From Mesorhizobium_K quangtriensis (lineage in GTDB: Bacteria; Pseudomonadota; Alphaproteobacteria; Rhizobiales; Rhizobiaceae), in NCBI RefSeq assembly GCF_040081925.1, contig NZ_JBEBMF010000002.1, forward strand, positions 1,364,001 through 1,428,000: a DNA stretch of 64,000 nucleotides. Reading direction: 5' to 3'. Positions within the stretch are counted from its first letter, which is position 1, and every line of letters starts with the position of its first letter. Shown here piece by piece: positions 36,909 to 46,000 of this stretch. The notes beneath the pieces are model-generated. The model was not told the origin of the DNA and did not search any database. It worked only from the letters and a program-made list of their open reading frames with translations. The translations under genes were made by a program, and so were the position numbers.

Positions 36909-37709
36909 TCAATCGCCGTCGATCGCCATGGCGATGCGCGCGATTGCCTGCTGATAGACACGCGCGGAATTCCATCCGGCGATCGCGCCCATATTGCCTT
37001 CGGCGCTGACGCCGGGCTGCCAGCCATGTCCCCTGAGGAAGTTGGCCGTCGACATGAGCGCAACATTCTTGTCGCGCAGGTTCTTGTTTCCGACGCCGTA
37101 GATCAACACGTTGCCGGGAAGGAACTGGGTGTGGCCGATCTCTCCGTGCATGGCGCCAACCGAACTGGAGCTTAGCGCACCGCTGTCCACCAGCTTGAGC
37201 GCGCCAATAGCGTGCGGCGTGAAGAAATCGGGACGACGGCAGTCATAGGCAAGCGTCACAATGGCCGAGACCGTGTTCTGCTTGCCCATGAAGGAGCCGA
37301 AGCCGGTTTCCATGCCCCAGATGGCGAGGATCACACCGGGTGAAACGCCATAGGTGCTCTCGATCTTGTTGAAGAGCGCCGCGTTCTGTTTCTTCAGCGA
37401 ACGGCCCTTGGAGATGATCGTGGACGCACCACGACGCTTCATGAAGTCCTCGACCGAACCACTGAACGCCTTCTTGACGGCGCGGTCGGCCTTGATCGTC
37501 GCCGAGGCGTAGTCGGCATTGGCCAGCGCCGCCAACCCCTTCTTTTTCACTCCGTTGGCCTTGGCCTGCTGGGCGAAATCCGCCTTCCAGGCTTCGAACC
37601 CGGCTGCGCTGTCGCCGCACGACTGCGCTTGCGCTGCCCCTGTCAGCAGCAGACCCAGCGCGGCTGCGCCTGCCATCACGACCATTTTTCCTCTGGCAAG
37701 AAATGCCAT
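36909..37709 (-). CDS. Lytic murein transglycosylase, MltB-like
   Basis: A 266-residue secreted peptidoglycan transglycosylase of the SLT_2 (MltB) class. Signal peptide MAFLARGKMVVMAGAAALGLLL..AQA, then the catalytic Glu in AIWGMETGFGS and the HGEIGHTQFLPG motif. It lacks the C-terminal peptidoglycan-binding domain seen in longer homologues. The ATG has GGGAGAA nine bases upstream. Confidence 0.9.
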   Translation of the reverse strand: MAFLARGKMVVMAGAAALGLLLTGAAQAQSCGDSAAGFEAWKADFAQQAKANGVKKKGLAALANADYASATIKADRAVKKAFSGSVEDFMKRRGASTIISKGRSLKKQNAALFNKIESTYGVSPGVILAIWGMETGFGSFMGKQNTVSAIVTLAYDCRRPDFFTPHAIGALKLVDSGALSSSSVGAMHGEIGHTQFLPGNVLIYGVGNKNLRDKNVALMSTANFLRGHGWQPGVSAEGNMGAIAGWNSARVYQQAIARIAMAIDGD

Positions 37710-37997
37710 GCTGTTCTCCCAAGTTGCCTGAACCAACGTCCCCTCGTCGCGGGAACTCGTCACCGACACAAAGCTCATCACGACCCAGCAGACAGGCAAA
37801 GCAGCCATGATCCTGTGCGAATGCCTAAAAAGCTGACGACGATCAAGCGTTTGTTGCGGCAAATTGCGTTCAAAGGACGATGTTGCCGATGTTGTGATCG
37901 GCAGGACACGCCTTATGGCGCATGCCGTCGCGCACGAACCGGGCCTTTACCTTCCACCTATAAAGCACAGTGCTTCCCCTTGACGCGGCAACCGTTC

Positions 37998-38984
37998 ATG
38001 GACCCTATCGTTTTGAACTCTTCCTCAACCGGATTCCCGATGGCAATCGATTCCTCGGCTTTCGAGCGCTACAGGCACTCGCCCAACGAAAAGACGACGA
38101 TCCTGCGCCTTATCCTCGGCGTCATCATTATCGTCGTCTTGTGGTTCGGCACGACGATGGCCGTGATTTTTGCTGGGTCCTATGGACTTTTGCTTCAGGG
38201 GCCAGCGGACAGTTCGGGCGGAAGCGATCCGATCCAGAGGTTTCTGGGCAGTTCCACCGGCATATTCGCGACGCTCGTCACCTTCGCTGGCATCTGGATC
38301 GGTATCTGGATCGCGATGCGCCTGCTCCACAAGGAAAAGCTGTCGCGCCTGTTCGGCGTCAGCGCGCGCATTTCGAGATCCGGTTTTATCAGGGGATTTG
38401 CGGCCGTGGTCGTCACCTCGCTCGTGACCGAAATCGCCTATTTGTCGGTCATGCCCGGCATATCGCGCGGTCCCATCGCCATCGGCACCTGGGCTCTGAT
38501 TTTTCTTCCGCTGGCGTTTTTCGCCTTCATTCAGACCTCGGCGGAGGAACTTCTCTTTCGCGGGTATCTCCAGCGCGGTCTGGCCTTTCTCTTCCGCAGT
38601 CCAATCGTCTGGGCCGTATTGCCTACCCTTGTGTTCACTGCCTTGCACTGGAACCCGGTCTCCCCGATCGGCATGAATATCGGCGTCATGATCGCCATCG
38701 GTGCGTTTTCCGCGCTGCTGGCGCTCCTGGTTTATGCAACCGGCAACCTCGGCGCTGCCATGGGCGCCCATCTCGGCAACAATCTCACGGGCTTTGCCCT
38801 CATCTCTCACGACCAGACGCTCGGCGGTCTCGCGCTCTTCCAGGCACCGCCGCTGGACAGCCTGGCTTGGACCTCCGGCGAGACGGCCCTGATCGCAGGT
38901 ATCAGCCTTGTTTCGATCGGCTTGACGTGGTTGCTGCTGTTGCATCCGCGGTCGCCGTTGAGGGTAAGGCCGGATTTGGGCTGA
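37998..38984 (+). CDS. CPBP-family intramembrane metalloprotease
   Basis: A 328-residue membrane protein with about eight hydrophobic segments and the CPBP/CAAX (Abi) protease motifs EELLFRG (Glu-Glu-x3-Arg), F-x-x-x-H (FTALH) and H-x-x-x-N (HLGNN). Substrates unknown. Two ATG starts are possible 14 codons apart. The 288 bp upstream contain no gene I can support. It ends just before the ffh promoter. Confidence 0.85.
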   Translation: MDPIVLNSSSTGFPMAIDSSAFERYRHSPNEKTTILRLILGVIIIVVLWFGTTMAVIFAGSYGLLLQGPADSSGGSDPIQRFLGSSTGIFATLVTFAGIWIGIWIAMRLLHKEKLSRLFGVSARISRSGFIRGFAAVVVTSLVTEIAYLSVMPGISRGPIAIGTWALIFLPLAFFAFIQTSAEELLFRGYLQRGLAFLFRSPIVWAVLPTLVFTALHWNPVSPIGMNIGVMIAIGAFSALLALLVYATGNLGAAMGAHLGNNLTGFALISHDQTLGGLALFQAPPLDSLAWTSGETALIAGISLVSIGLTWLLLLHPRSPLRVRPDLG

Positions 38985-38998
38985 AACCGCCGTCAAAC

Positions 38999-39027
38999 TT
39001 GACTCCTTGGCGCTTTTCCTATCTAAG
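38999..39027 (+). promoter_or_regulatory. Candidate promoter of the ffh operon
   Basis: TTGACT is followed 15 to 17 bases later by TATCTAAG, giving a plausible sigma-70 promoter 190 bp upstream of ffh and therefore a long leader. Confidence 0.45.
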
Positions 39028-39068
39028 CCGCGCAAATTCCGCGACGAGTAATACTCCGAGCAAGCTGA

Positions 39069-39098
39069 CCGGGACGCCTTATGAGAGGATGATCCCGG
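39069..39098 (+). promoter_or_regulatory. ffh leader hairpin 1
   Basis: CCGGGA at the left and TCCCGG at the right can pair as a 6-bp stem with an 18-base loop. The same letters allow pairing with the later leader hairpins, so alternative structures are possible. Confidence 0.35.
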
Positions 39099-39105
39099 AA
39101 GCCAA

Positions 39106-39139
39106 CACCCGGCAGCGCGATGCGCCCCCGGGTGCTTTT
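39106..39139 (+). terminator. Terminator-like hairpin inside the ffh leader
   Basis: CACCCGG and CCGGGTG pair around a 15-base loop and are followed by CTTTTT. Lying between the candidate promoter and the ffh start codon, it could be an attenuator or the end of a separate small RNA. Confidence 0.45.
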
Positions 39140-39181
39140 TGGCTTTGCTTATCGCTTGGATGACTGGTCAGGAAGCACTAC

Positions 39182-39203
39182 CTCCCGGTTTTGTTGCCGG
39201 GAG
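39182..39203 (+). promoter_or_regulatory. ffh leader hairpin 3
   Basis: CTCCCGG and CCGGGAG pair around TTTTGTTG, ending three bases before AAGGAAG, the ffh ribosome site. Confidence 0.4.
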
Positions 39204-39215
39204 CAAGGAAGCAAG

Positions 39216-40796
39216 ATGTTCGAGAACCTACAGGAACGACTTGGCTCGATCTTGAACGGCCTTACCGGTCGTGGCGCGCTGTCGGAGGCGGACGTCTCGG
39301 CTGCGCTGCGCGAGGTTCGCAGGGCATTGCTTGAGGCAGACGTGGCGCTGGACGTCGTGCGTTCCTTCACCGACAGGGTGCGCGCCAAGGCGGTCGGCGC
39401 CGAGGTGCTGAAGTCGATCAAGCCGGGCCAGATGGTCGTCAAGATCGTCCATGACGAGCTGGTCGAGACTCTGGGTTCGGATGGCGTCGCGATCGACCTC
39501 AACGCACCGGCCCCGGTCGTGCTGATGATGGTCGGCCTGCAGGGCTCGGGCAAGACGACCACATCTGCCAAGATCGCCAAGCGCTTGACCGATCGCCAGA
39601 ACCGCAAGGTTCTGATGGCGTCGCTCGATACGCGCCGCCCGGCCGCGCAGGAGCAGTTGCGCCAGCTCGGCGAGCAGACCGGTGTCGCAACGTTGCCCGT
39701 CATCGCCGGCCAGTCGCCGGTCGACATCGCCAAGCGCGCGGTCCAGGCGGGCAGGCTGGGCGGCCACGATATCGTCATCCTCGACACGGCCGGCCGCACG
39801 CATATCGACGAGCCGCTGATGCTCGAAATGGCCGACATCAAGAGCGCGTCGAACCCGCACGAGATCCTGCTGGTAGCTGACTCCCTGACCGGCCAGGACG
39901 CGGTCAATCTCGCGCGCAACTTCGACGAGCGCGTCGGCATCACCGGTCTCGTGCTGACCCGCATGGACGGCGACGGACGCGGTGGCGCTGCCCTCTCCAT
40001 GCGCGCGGTCACGGGCAAGCCGATCAAGCTGATCGGCACCGGCGAAAAGATGGACGCGCTGGAGGAGTTCCATCCCAAGCGCATCGCCGACCGCATCCTC
40101 GGCATGGGCGATATCGTCAGCCTCGTCGAAAAGGCTGCGGAGACCATCGACGCCGAGAAGGCGCGCGCCATGGCCGAGAAGATGGCCAAGGGCAAGTTCG
40201 ACCTCAACGACCTCGCCGGCCAGCTCGAGCAGATGTCGAAGCTCGGCGGCATGGGCGGCATCATGTCGATGATGCCCGGCCTGGGGAAGATGAAAGATCA
40301 GCTCGCTGCGGCCGGTCTCGACGACCGCATGTTCAAGCGCCAGATCGCCATCATCTCGTCCATGACCAAGGCCGAGCGCGCCAATCCAGACCTGCTCAAG
40401 CACAGCCGCAAGAAGCGTATCGCGTCCGGCTCGGGAACTGATGCGTCCGAGATCAACAAACTGCTCAAGATGCACCGCCAGATGGCCGATATGATGAAGG
40501 CCATGGGCGGCAAGGGCAAAGGCGGCGGGATGATGCGCGGCATGATGGGCGGTCTTGCCAGCAAGATGGGATTGGGTGGTCTCGGGGGCGGCATGATGCC
40601 CGGCATGGGCGGCATGCCCGACCTTTCCAAGATGGACCCCAAGCAGCTCGAGGCCCTGCAGAAGCAGGCTGAAGCTGCTGGTCTCGGCAAGGGCATGGGT
40701 GGTGGGCTGCCCGGCCTCGGCGGGATGAAGCTGCCGGGTCTCGGTGGTCAGGGCGGCCTGCCTGGAAACTTTCCTGGCGTGGGCAAGAAGAAGTGA
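39216..40796 (+). CDS. ffh: Signal recognition particle protein Ffh
   Basis: A 526-residue GTPase that binds signal sequences and SRP RNA for cotranslational membrane targeting. N domain up to about residue 95, then the G domain with GLQGSGKTT, DTRRPAAQEQL, DTAGR and TRMDGD, then the methionine-rich M domain. The C-terminus has a long Gly/Met-rich extension (MMRGMMGG..., GGMMPGMGGMP) usual in rhizobia. AAGGAAG five bases upstream supports the start. First gene of ffh-chorismate mutase-rpsP. Confidence 0.96.
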   Translation: MFENLQERLGSILNGLTGRGALSEADVSAALREVRRALLEADVALDVVRSFTDRVRAKAVGAEVLKSIKPGQMVVKIVHDELVETLGSDGVAIDLNAPAPVVLMMVGLQGSGKTTTSAKIAKRLTDRQNRKVLMASLDTRRPAAQEQLRQLGEQTGVATLPVIAGQSPVDIAKRAVQAGRLGGHDIVILDTAGRTHIDEPLMLEMADIKSASNPHEILLVADSLTGQDAVNLARNFDERVGITGLVLTRMDGDGRGGAALSMRAVTGKPIKLIGTGEKMDALEEFHPKRIADRILGMGDIVSLVEKAAETIDAEKARAMAEKMAKGKFDLNDLAGQLEQMSKLGGMGGIMSMMPGLGKMKDQLAAAGLDDRMFKRQIAIISSMTKAERANPDLLKHSRKKRIASGSGTDASEINKLLKMHRQMADMMKAMGGKGKGGGMMRGMMGGLASKMGLGGLGGGMMPGMGGMPDLSKMDPKQLEALQKQAEAAGLGKGMGGGLPGLGGMKLPGLGGQGGLPGNFPGVGKKK

Positions 40797-40803
40797 GGCG
40801 GAA

Positions 40804-41133
40804 ATGAGCGAACCGGCAGGAATGGACGCTGCGCGCGAAAAGCTCGCAGGCTACCGCGCCTCGATCGACAACATCGATGCGGCGCTGATCCATATGCTTG
40901 CGGAGCGCTTCCGCTGTACGCAGGCGGTCGGCGTTCTCAAGGCCGAGCATGGACTGCCGCCGGCCGATCCGTCTCGCGAGGCCCAGCAGATCGCGCGGCT
41001 GCGCCGCCTTGCGGACGAAGCGCAACTCGATCCCGATTTCGCGGAGAAGTTCCTTAACTTCGTCGTCAAGGAGGTGATCCGCCACCACGAACAGATCGCC
41101 GCCGGAAACGGCGAGCTGAAGCAGAACACCTGA
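40804..41133 (+). CDS. Chorismate mutase (AroQ type)
   Basis: A 109-residue all-helical chorismate mutase converting chorismate to prephenate for Phe/Tyr synthesis. R-x-x-I-D-x-I-D near residue 17, L-A-E-R-F and VLKAEHGLP carry the AroQ active-site residues, and R-E-x-Q-Q follows. It starts 8 bp after ffh. This unexpected position between ffh and rpsP is a known alphaproteobacterial arrangement. Confidence 0.88.
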   Translation: MSEPAGMDAAREKLAGYRASIDNIDAALIHMLAERFRCTQAVGVLKAEHGLPPADPSREAQQIARLRRLADEAQLDPDFAEKFLNFVVKEVIRHHEQIAAGNGELKQNT

Positions 41134-41175
41134 ACAGACAAGCTATCAACCGACAGAATTCCAAGGAGCTAAAGA

Positions 41176-41565
41176 ATGTCGTTGAAGATTCGCCTGGCCC
41201 GTGCGGGCTCGAAGAAGCGTCCCTACTACCACGTCGTCATCGCCGACGTCCGTTCGCCGCGCGACGGCCGGTTCATCGAGCAGGTCGGCTCGTGGAACCC
41301 GCTGTTGCCGAAGGACGGCGAGCGCGTGAAGATCAACGAGGAGCGGGTCAAGCACTGGCTGTCGAACGGCGCGCTGCCGACCGACCGCGTCGCCCGCTTC
41401 CTCGACGAGGCCGGCATCACCAAGCGCGAAGCCCGCAGCAACCCGACCAAGGCGCAGCCCGGCAAGAAGGCGCAGGAACGCCTCGCCGCGCTGAAGAAGG
41501 CACAGGAAGACGCGGCTGCAGCGATCGCCGCAGCTACCGCACCGGCGGAAGAAGCCGCTTCCTGA
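41176..41565 (+). CDS. rpsP: 30S ribosomal protein S16
   Basis: A 129-residue ribosomal protein. MSLKIRLARAGSKKRPYY and RDGRFIEQVGSWNPL are S16 signatures. The Ala/Lys-rich C-terminal tail past residue 95 is typical of alphaproteobacteria. AAGGAG precedes the ATG. In relatives rimM, trmD and rplS follow; here an intrinsic terminator and an opposite-strand MFS gene follow instead. Confidence 0.97.
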   Translation: MSLKIRLARAGSKKRPYYHVVIADVRSPRDGRFIEQVGSWNPLLPKDGERVKINEERVKHWLSNGALPTDRVARFLDEAGITKREARSNPTKAQPGKKAQERLAALKKAQEDAAAAIAAATAPAEEAAS

Positions 41566-41595
41566 TCAACCTCTCTGCGGGTGGTCCAAACGCAG

Positions 41596-41627
41596 ACGGC
41601 GGGCGAGCAATCGTCCGCCGTTTTTCT
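41596..41627 (+). terminator. Intrinsic terminator of the ffh-rpsP operon
   Basis: ACGGCGGGCGA-GCAA-TCGTCCGCCGT with one G-U pair, followed by TTTTCTTT. Strong and correctly placed 30 bp after rpsP. Confidence 0.9.
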
Positions 41628-41642
41628 TTGCTCCGATCATGC

Positions 41643-43016
41643 TCAGTCTTGGACCTTGTCGGCCGGATAAGGTGTCGGCCAGAGCACGATCAGTCCGCCG
41701 ACCAGAAATAGCAGGATGGTTGCCATCCCCAGCCGCTGCGAACCCGTCAGCGCGGTGACAGTCGCCACAGTGAACGGCGCGACGAAGCTGGTAGCGCGGC
41801 CTGCGAGCGCATAAATCCCGAAATAGCGACCGGCTTCGTCGGCCGTTACGCTTCGGGCAAGATAGGATCGCGAAGAGGCCTGCACTGGGCCGAACGCGAG
41901 GCCGATCAGCAGGCCGAACACGATGTAGGCCTTTTCGGCAGGTGTCCCGAACATGCCTAGACTGTCGACGCCCGGCAGTTGCAGCAGTCCAAAGAAGGTG
42001 TAGCCCGGCCCGGTCGATATGATTCCAAGAGTGGCGACGATCAACATCGCCAGCGACACGATGACGACGACCTTGGATCCCAATTTCGTGTCGAGCCGGC
42101 CTGCGGCGACGCAACCGAAGATGGCGACGATGTTGAGGATGATGCCGAAGATTCCAATCTCCATGATCGACCAGCCAAACATGGCGGCGGCGAATACGCC
42201 GCCCAACGCAAGCAACGCGGCGACGCCGTCCTGGTAGATCATGCGGGCGATGAGGAATCGCAGAATGCCGCTCCGCTTGCGAACCTCGCGCACGGTCGAG
42301 GCCAGTTCGGAGAGCCCCCTCCGCACGGCGGTGGCGATCGGCAGGCCTTTTTTGCCGTCGGGCGTGAACAGGAACATCGGCAGGATGAACACGACATACC
42401 AGAGCGCTGAAAGCGGGCCGGTCGCGCGAGCATCCTGGCCCTGAGCCGGATCGAGGCCGAATACTGGATTCAAGCCGATGATCGTCTTTCCGGTCTCAGG
42501 CGAGCTGGCCATGAAAGCGACGACGAAAATCAGGACGATCATGCCGCCGAGATAGCCGAGCCCCCAGGCGACGTTGGAGACGCGGCCGATGTCAGCTTTG
42601 GGAATCAAACGCGGCATCATGGAATCATTGAAAACGACCGAGAACTCGGCCGCGATTGAAGCCAGCGAGAACGCGAGAACGACCCAGAAAAGGCTCGACC
42701 CCGGCGCCGCGAACCACAGAGCGCAGAGGCTGACGATCTTGATCACCGCGAAGATCGCGATCCACGGCTTTCTTGGCCCGGTCTGGTCGGCGATCGAACC
42801 GAGGATCGGCGAGAGAACTGCAATGACAAGACCCGCCGCCGCAATGCCGTACCCCCAGGCCGCCTGGCCGGCTACGGGATCAGCCGCCATACGTGACACG
42901 AAATAGGGGCCGAAGATGAAGGTGGTGACTACGGTGAAGAAAGGCTGTGCTGCCCAGTCGAACAGCATCCATCCCCAGATGCCGCGCCGAGGTGCTTTTG
43001 GCTCAGTCTCGCTCAC
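41643..43016 (-). CDS. MFS transporter, UMF1/Atg22-like family
   Basis: A 457-residue transporter with about twelve membrane helices. The N-terminal GWMLFDWAAQPFFT and GSIADQTGPRKPW loop are marks of the UMF1 (Atg22-like) group; substrate unknown. Convergent with rpsP across its terminator, and 22 bp downstream of the NAD-GDH gene, so it may be cotranscribed with it. Confidence 0.88.
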   Translation of the reverse strand: MSETEPKAPRRGIWGWMLFDWAAQPFFTVVTTFIFGPYFVSRMAADPVAGQAAWGYGIAAAGLVIAVLSPILGSIADQTGPRKPWIAIFAVIKIVSLCALWFAAPGSSLFWVVLAFSLASIAAEFSVVFNDSMMPRLIPKADIGRVSNVAWGLGYLGGMIVLIFVVAFMASSPETGKTIIGLNPVFGLDPAQGQDARATGPLSALWYVVFILPMFLFTPDGKKGLPIATAVRRGLSELASTVREVRKRSGILRFLIARMIYQDGVAALLALGGVFAAAMFGWSIMEIGIFGIILNIVAIFGCVAAGRLDTKLGSKVVVIVSLAMLIVATLGIISTGPGYTFFGLLQLPGVDSLGMFGTPAEKAYIVFGLLIGLAFGPVQASSRSYLARSVTADEAGRYFGIYALAGRATSFVAPFTVATVTALTGSQRLGMATILLFLVGGLIVLWPTPYPADKVQD

Positions 43017-43038
43017 GCGATTGTCCTTTCAGGCCGCC

Positions 43039-46000
43039 TCAGGCATTGGCCAAATCGCTCATCAAACCGGCCGCAACGGAAAGACGCGAGACCGTGATCT
43101 CGCCTCCCTCCGTCAGCGCCTGCAACCGCTCGCGTGTTCTGGCGACGCGCTCGCCACCGGCCTCCAGCCATGATGCGACTGGATCGGCTTGCTTGCCATG
43201 GCCCGAAAGTGCTGCGACCGCAATGCCCCGCCGCGCGGCATCGATCGTATCTCCGGCGCGCGATAGCGCCATGTCCTCATAATAGTCGGACGGTTCAATC
43301 GAGCTCGCCGCAGCTTCGATACGTCCGACACGAAACGCGTGCGTCACTGCGAAGAATGCCTTCGCGGAATCGATAAGGTCCGCGCCGGCATCGGATGCGA
43401 CGCGCGCGATGTCAGGGATCAGCTCCGAAGCATCGAGCAGGGCGAGGCGCGCCGCAAGCCTTTCCGGCACGCCTGACTCGACCAGTCCAAGCCTGCGTGC
43501 AGCGAGCCTCTCCTTCGGGAATTTCGGCAAAAGCAAGTGGAGCTTCGGCTCCAGGACGCGGCGCGCTTCCCGAAGCGCTGCGATCTGCTCGGCCAGAGCC
43601 TTGTCGCCTGTGCTGTTCTTCAGATCCCAGGCCACGGCTTCGAACAACACACGGCCCACGCTCGTATAGAGATCCAGCTGGACCTGTCCGTCGATGCGAT
43701 TGTCGAGCGCATCGATTTCCGCGTAGAGCGCCGGCAGGGCGAAGCCGTCGCGAACGATGGCGAACGCGCGCACCACTTCGCGCGTTTCGCATCCTGTTGC
43801 TTCACGCAGCCGAGTGACGAAGGATGGTCCCCCGCGATTGATCATGTCGTTGATGACGACGCGCGTGATGATTTCGCGCCGCAGCCTGTGCGAGGCAATC
43901 TCGCCGGCGAACTTCCGCTCCATCCGGTCCGGAAAATAGGCGCTAAGATCCTGCTCGAAGTGCTGCTCATCGGGAACGTCGCTGGCGATGATGTCCGAGA
44001 AGAATACGATTTTGGCGTAGGCAAGAAGAACGCCTAGTTCCGCACGGGTAAGAGGTTCACGGCGGCCTTCGCGCTCGACGAGATCGGCCGGCGAAGGCAG
44101 GTTCTCCACCTCGCGGTTGAGCAGGTCCCTCGCCTCCAGGGAAGCCATGAAGCGGACGTGATGCGGAAATTCCGCCATTCCCGTCTTGCGTGCGACCGAG
44201 AGCGCCAGCGTCTGCTGGTAGTTGTTGGCAAGCACCAGGTGGGTCACCTCGTCGGTCATGGCAGTCAAAAGCCTGTCGCGGGCATTTCGCGTAAGCGTTT
44301 CCTTACGTATCGCGGATGCCAGAGCAATCTTGATGTTCACCTCGACGTCCGAGCAGTTGACCCCGCCCGAGTTGTCTATTGCGTCGGAATTGCAGGCGCC
44401 GCCAAGCAGGCAGAATTCGACGCGCGCCCGCTGGGTCACGCCGAGGTTGGCGCCTTCGCCGATAACCTTCGCACGAATGTCGGCTGCGGTTACGCGAACC
44501 GCGTCATTGGCACGGTCGCCGACTTCCTGGTTCGTTTCTCCGGTAGCACGGATGTAGGTTCCGATGCCGCCGAACCAGAGCAGGTCGATGGGCGCCTTGA
44601 GGATTGCCTTGATGATCTCGGTCGGCTGCGCGACAGTCTTGTCGAGGCCGATGGCGGTTGCGGCCGCCTGCGTCAGCGTGATCGACTTCTGGCTGCGCGA
44701 GACGATCATGCCTCCGACGGAGAGTTTGGCCTTGTCGTAGTCCTGCCAGCTTGAGCGCGGAAGCGCGAACAGCCGCGTGCGTTCCGCCATCGACACGGCC
44801 GGGTCAGGATCAGGGTCGATGAAGATGTCGCGATGATCGAAAGCAGCGATGAGCCGCGTCTGCTCGGACAGCATCATTCCGTTGCCGAATACGTCGCCCG
44901 ACATGTCCCCGACACCTGCGACCGTAAAGGGTGTCGCCTGGATGTCGCGGTTCATCTCGCGGAAATGCCGCTTGACCGCTTCCCACGCTCCCTTGGCTGT
45001 AATGCCCATCTTCTTGTGGTCGTAGCCGGCGGAGCCACCGGAGGCGAACGCATCGTCGAGCCAGAAGCCATGCTTTTGGCTGATGGCGTTGGCGGTGTCC
45101 GAGAAAGTGGCGGTCCCCTTGTCGGCGGCGACGACAAAATAGGGGTCATCCTTGTCGCGCCGCACCACGTCCGCGGGTGGCTCTACGTGGTCACCCTCGA
45201 TGTTGTCGGTGATCGAAAGCAGGCTGGAGACGAAGTTGATATAGGCCGCGCGGCCTGCGTCGAAAATCTGGTCGCGGGAAAGGCCCGCCGTGGAGCGCTT
45301 GGGATAGAAGCCACCCTTGGCGCCAACCGGTACGATGACCGCATTCTTCACCTGCTGCGCCTTCACGAGGCCCAGCACTTCCGTACGATAGTCCTGCGCG
45401 CGATCCGACCAGCGCAACCCGCCGCGGGCGACCGGTCCGAAGCGCAGATGCACGCCTTCAACCTCCGGGCCATAGACGAAAATCTCGCGCCATGGCGTTG
45501 GCTCGGGCAAGCCGTCAACGACGCGCGAATCGAGCTTGAACGCCAGCGATTGCCCCTTTGCGCGCAGGTCCGGCACGAAGTGGTTGGTGCGCAATGTCGA
45601 TTCGATCAGGTTGAGATAACGACGGATGATCGCGTCGTCGTCGATGGCGGGCACGTTCTCGAGGGATTTCCGAATTTCCGCCTTCATCTGCTTCGCGGTA
45701 ACAGACGCGTCCTTGCGGTCTGCCGGTCCAAGGCGCTGCACGAAAAGCTTGTAGAGCGCCTGTGCGATCCGCGGATAGCGGTTCAGGACGCCGGCGATGA
45801 TCCACTGGCTCTGGGGAATGCCTGCCTGCTGAAGATATCTGCCATAGGCACGAAGCACGCCGATGGCGGGTGCGCCTAGACCGGCGGTCTGGGCGAGCGC
45901 ATTGAAATAGTCGTCGTCGGCTTCCCGCCGCCACACCGACAGGAAAACCTCCTCGAACAGCTTGCCGTTGTCGGACAGGTCGATCGGCGCTCCGAAAGCA

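Noticed and set aside
39021..39140. SRP (4.5S) RNA next to ffh.
   Set aside because: The segment has CCCGGAAG and a terminator-like end, but lacks the conserved apical GGAAGGAAGCAGCC-type core, so I kept it as an ffh leader instead.
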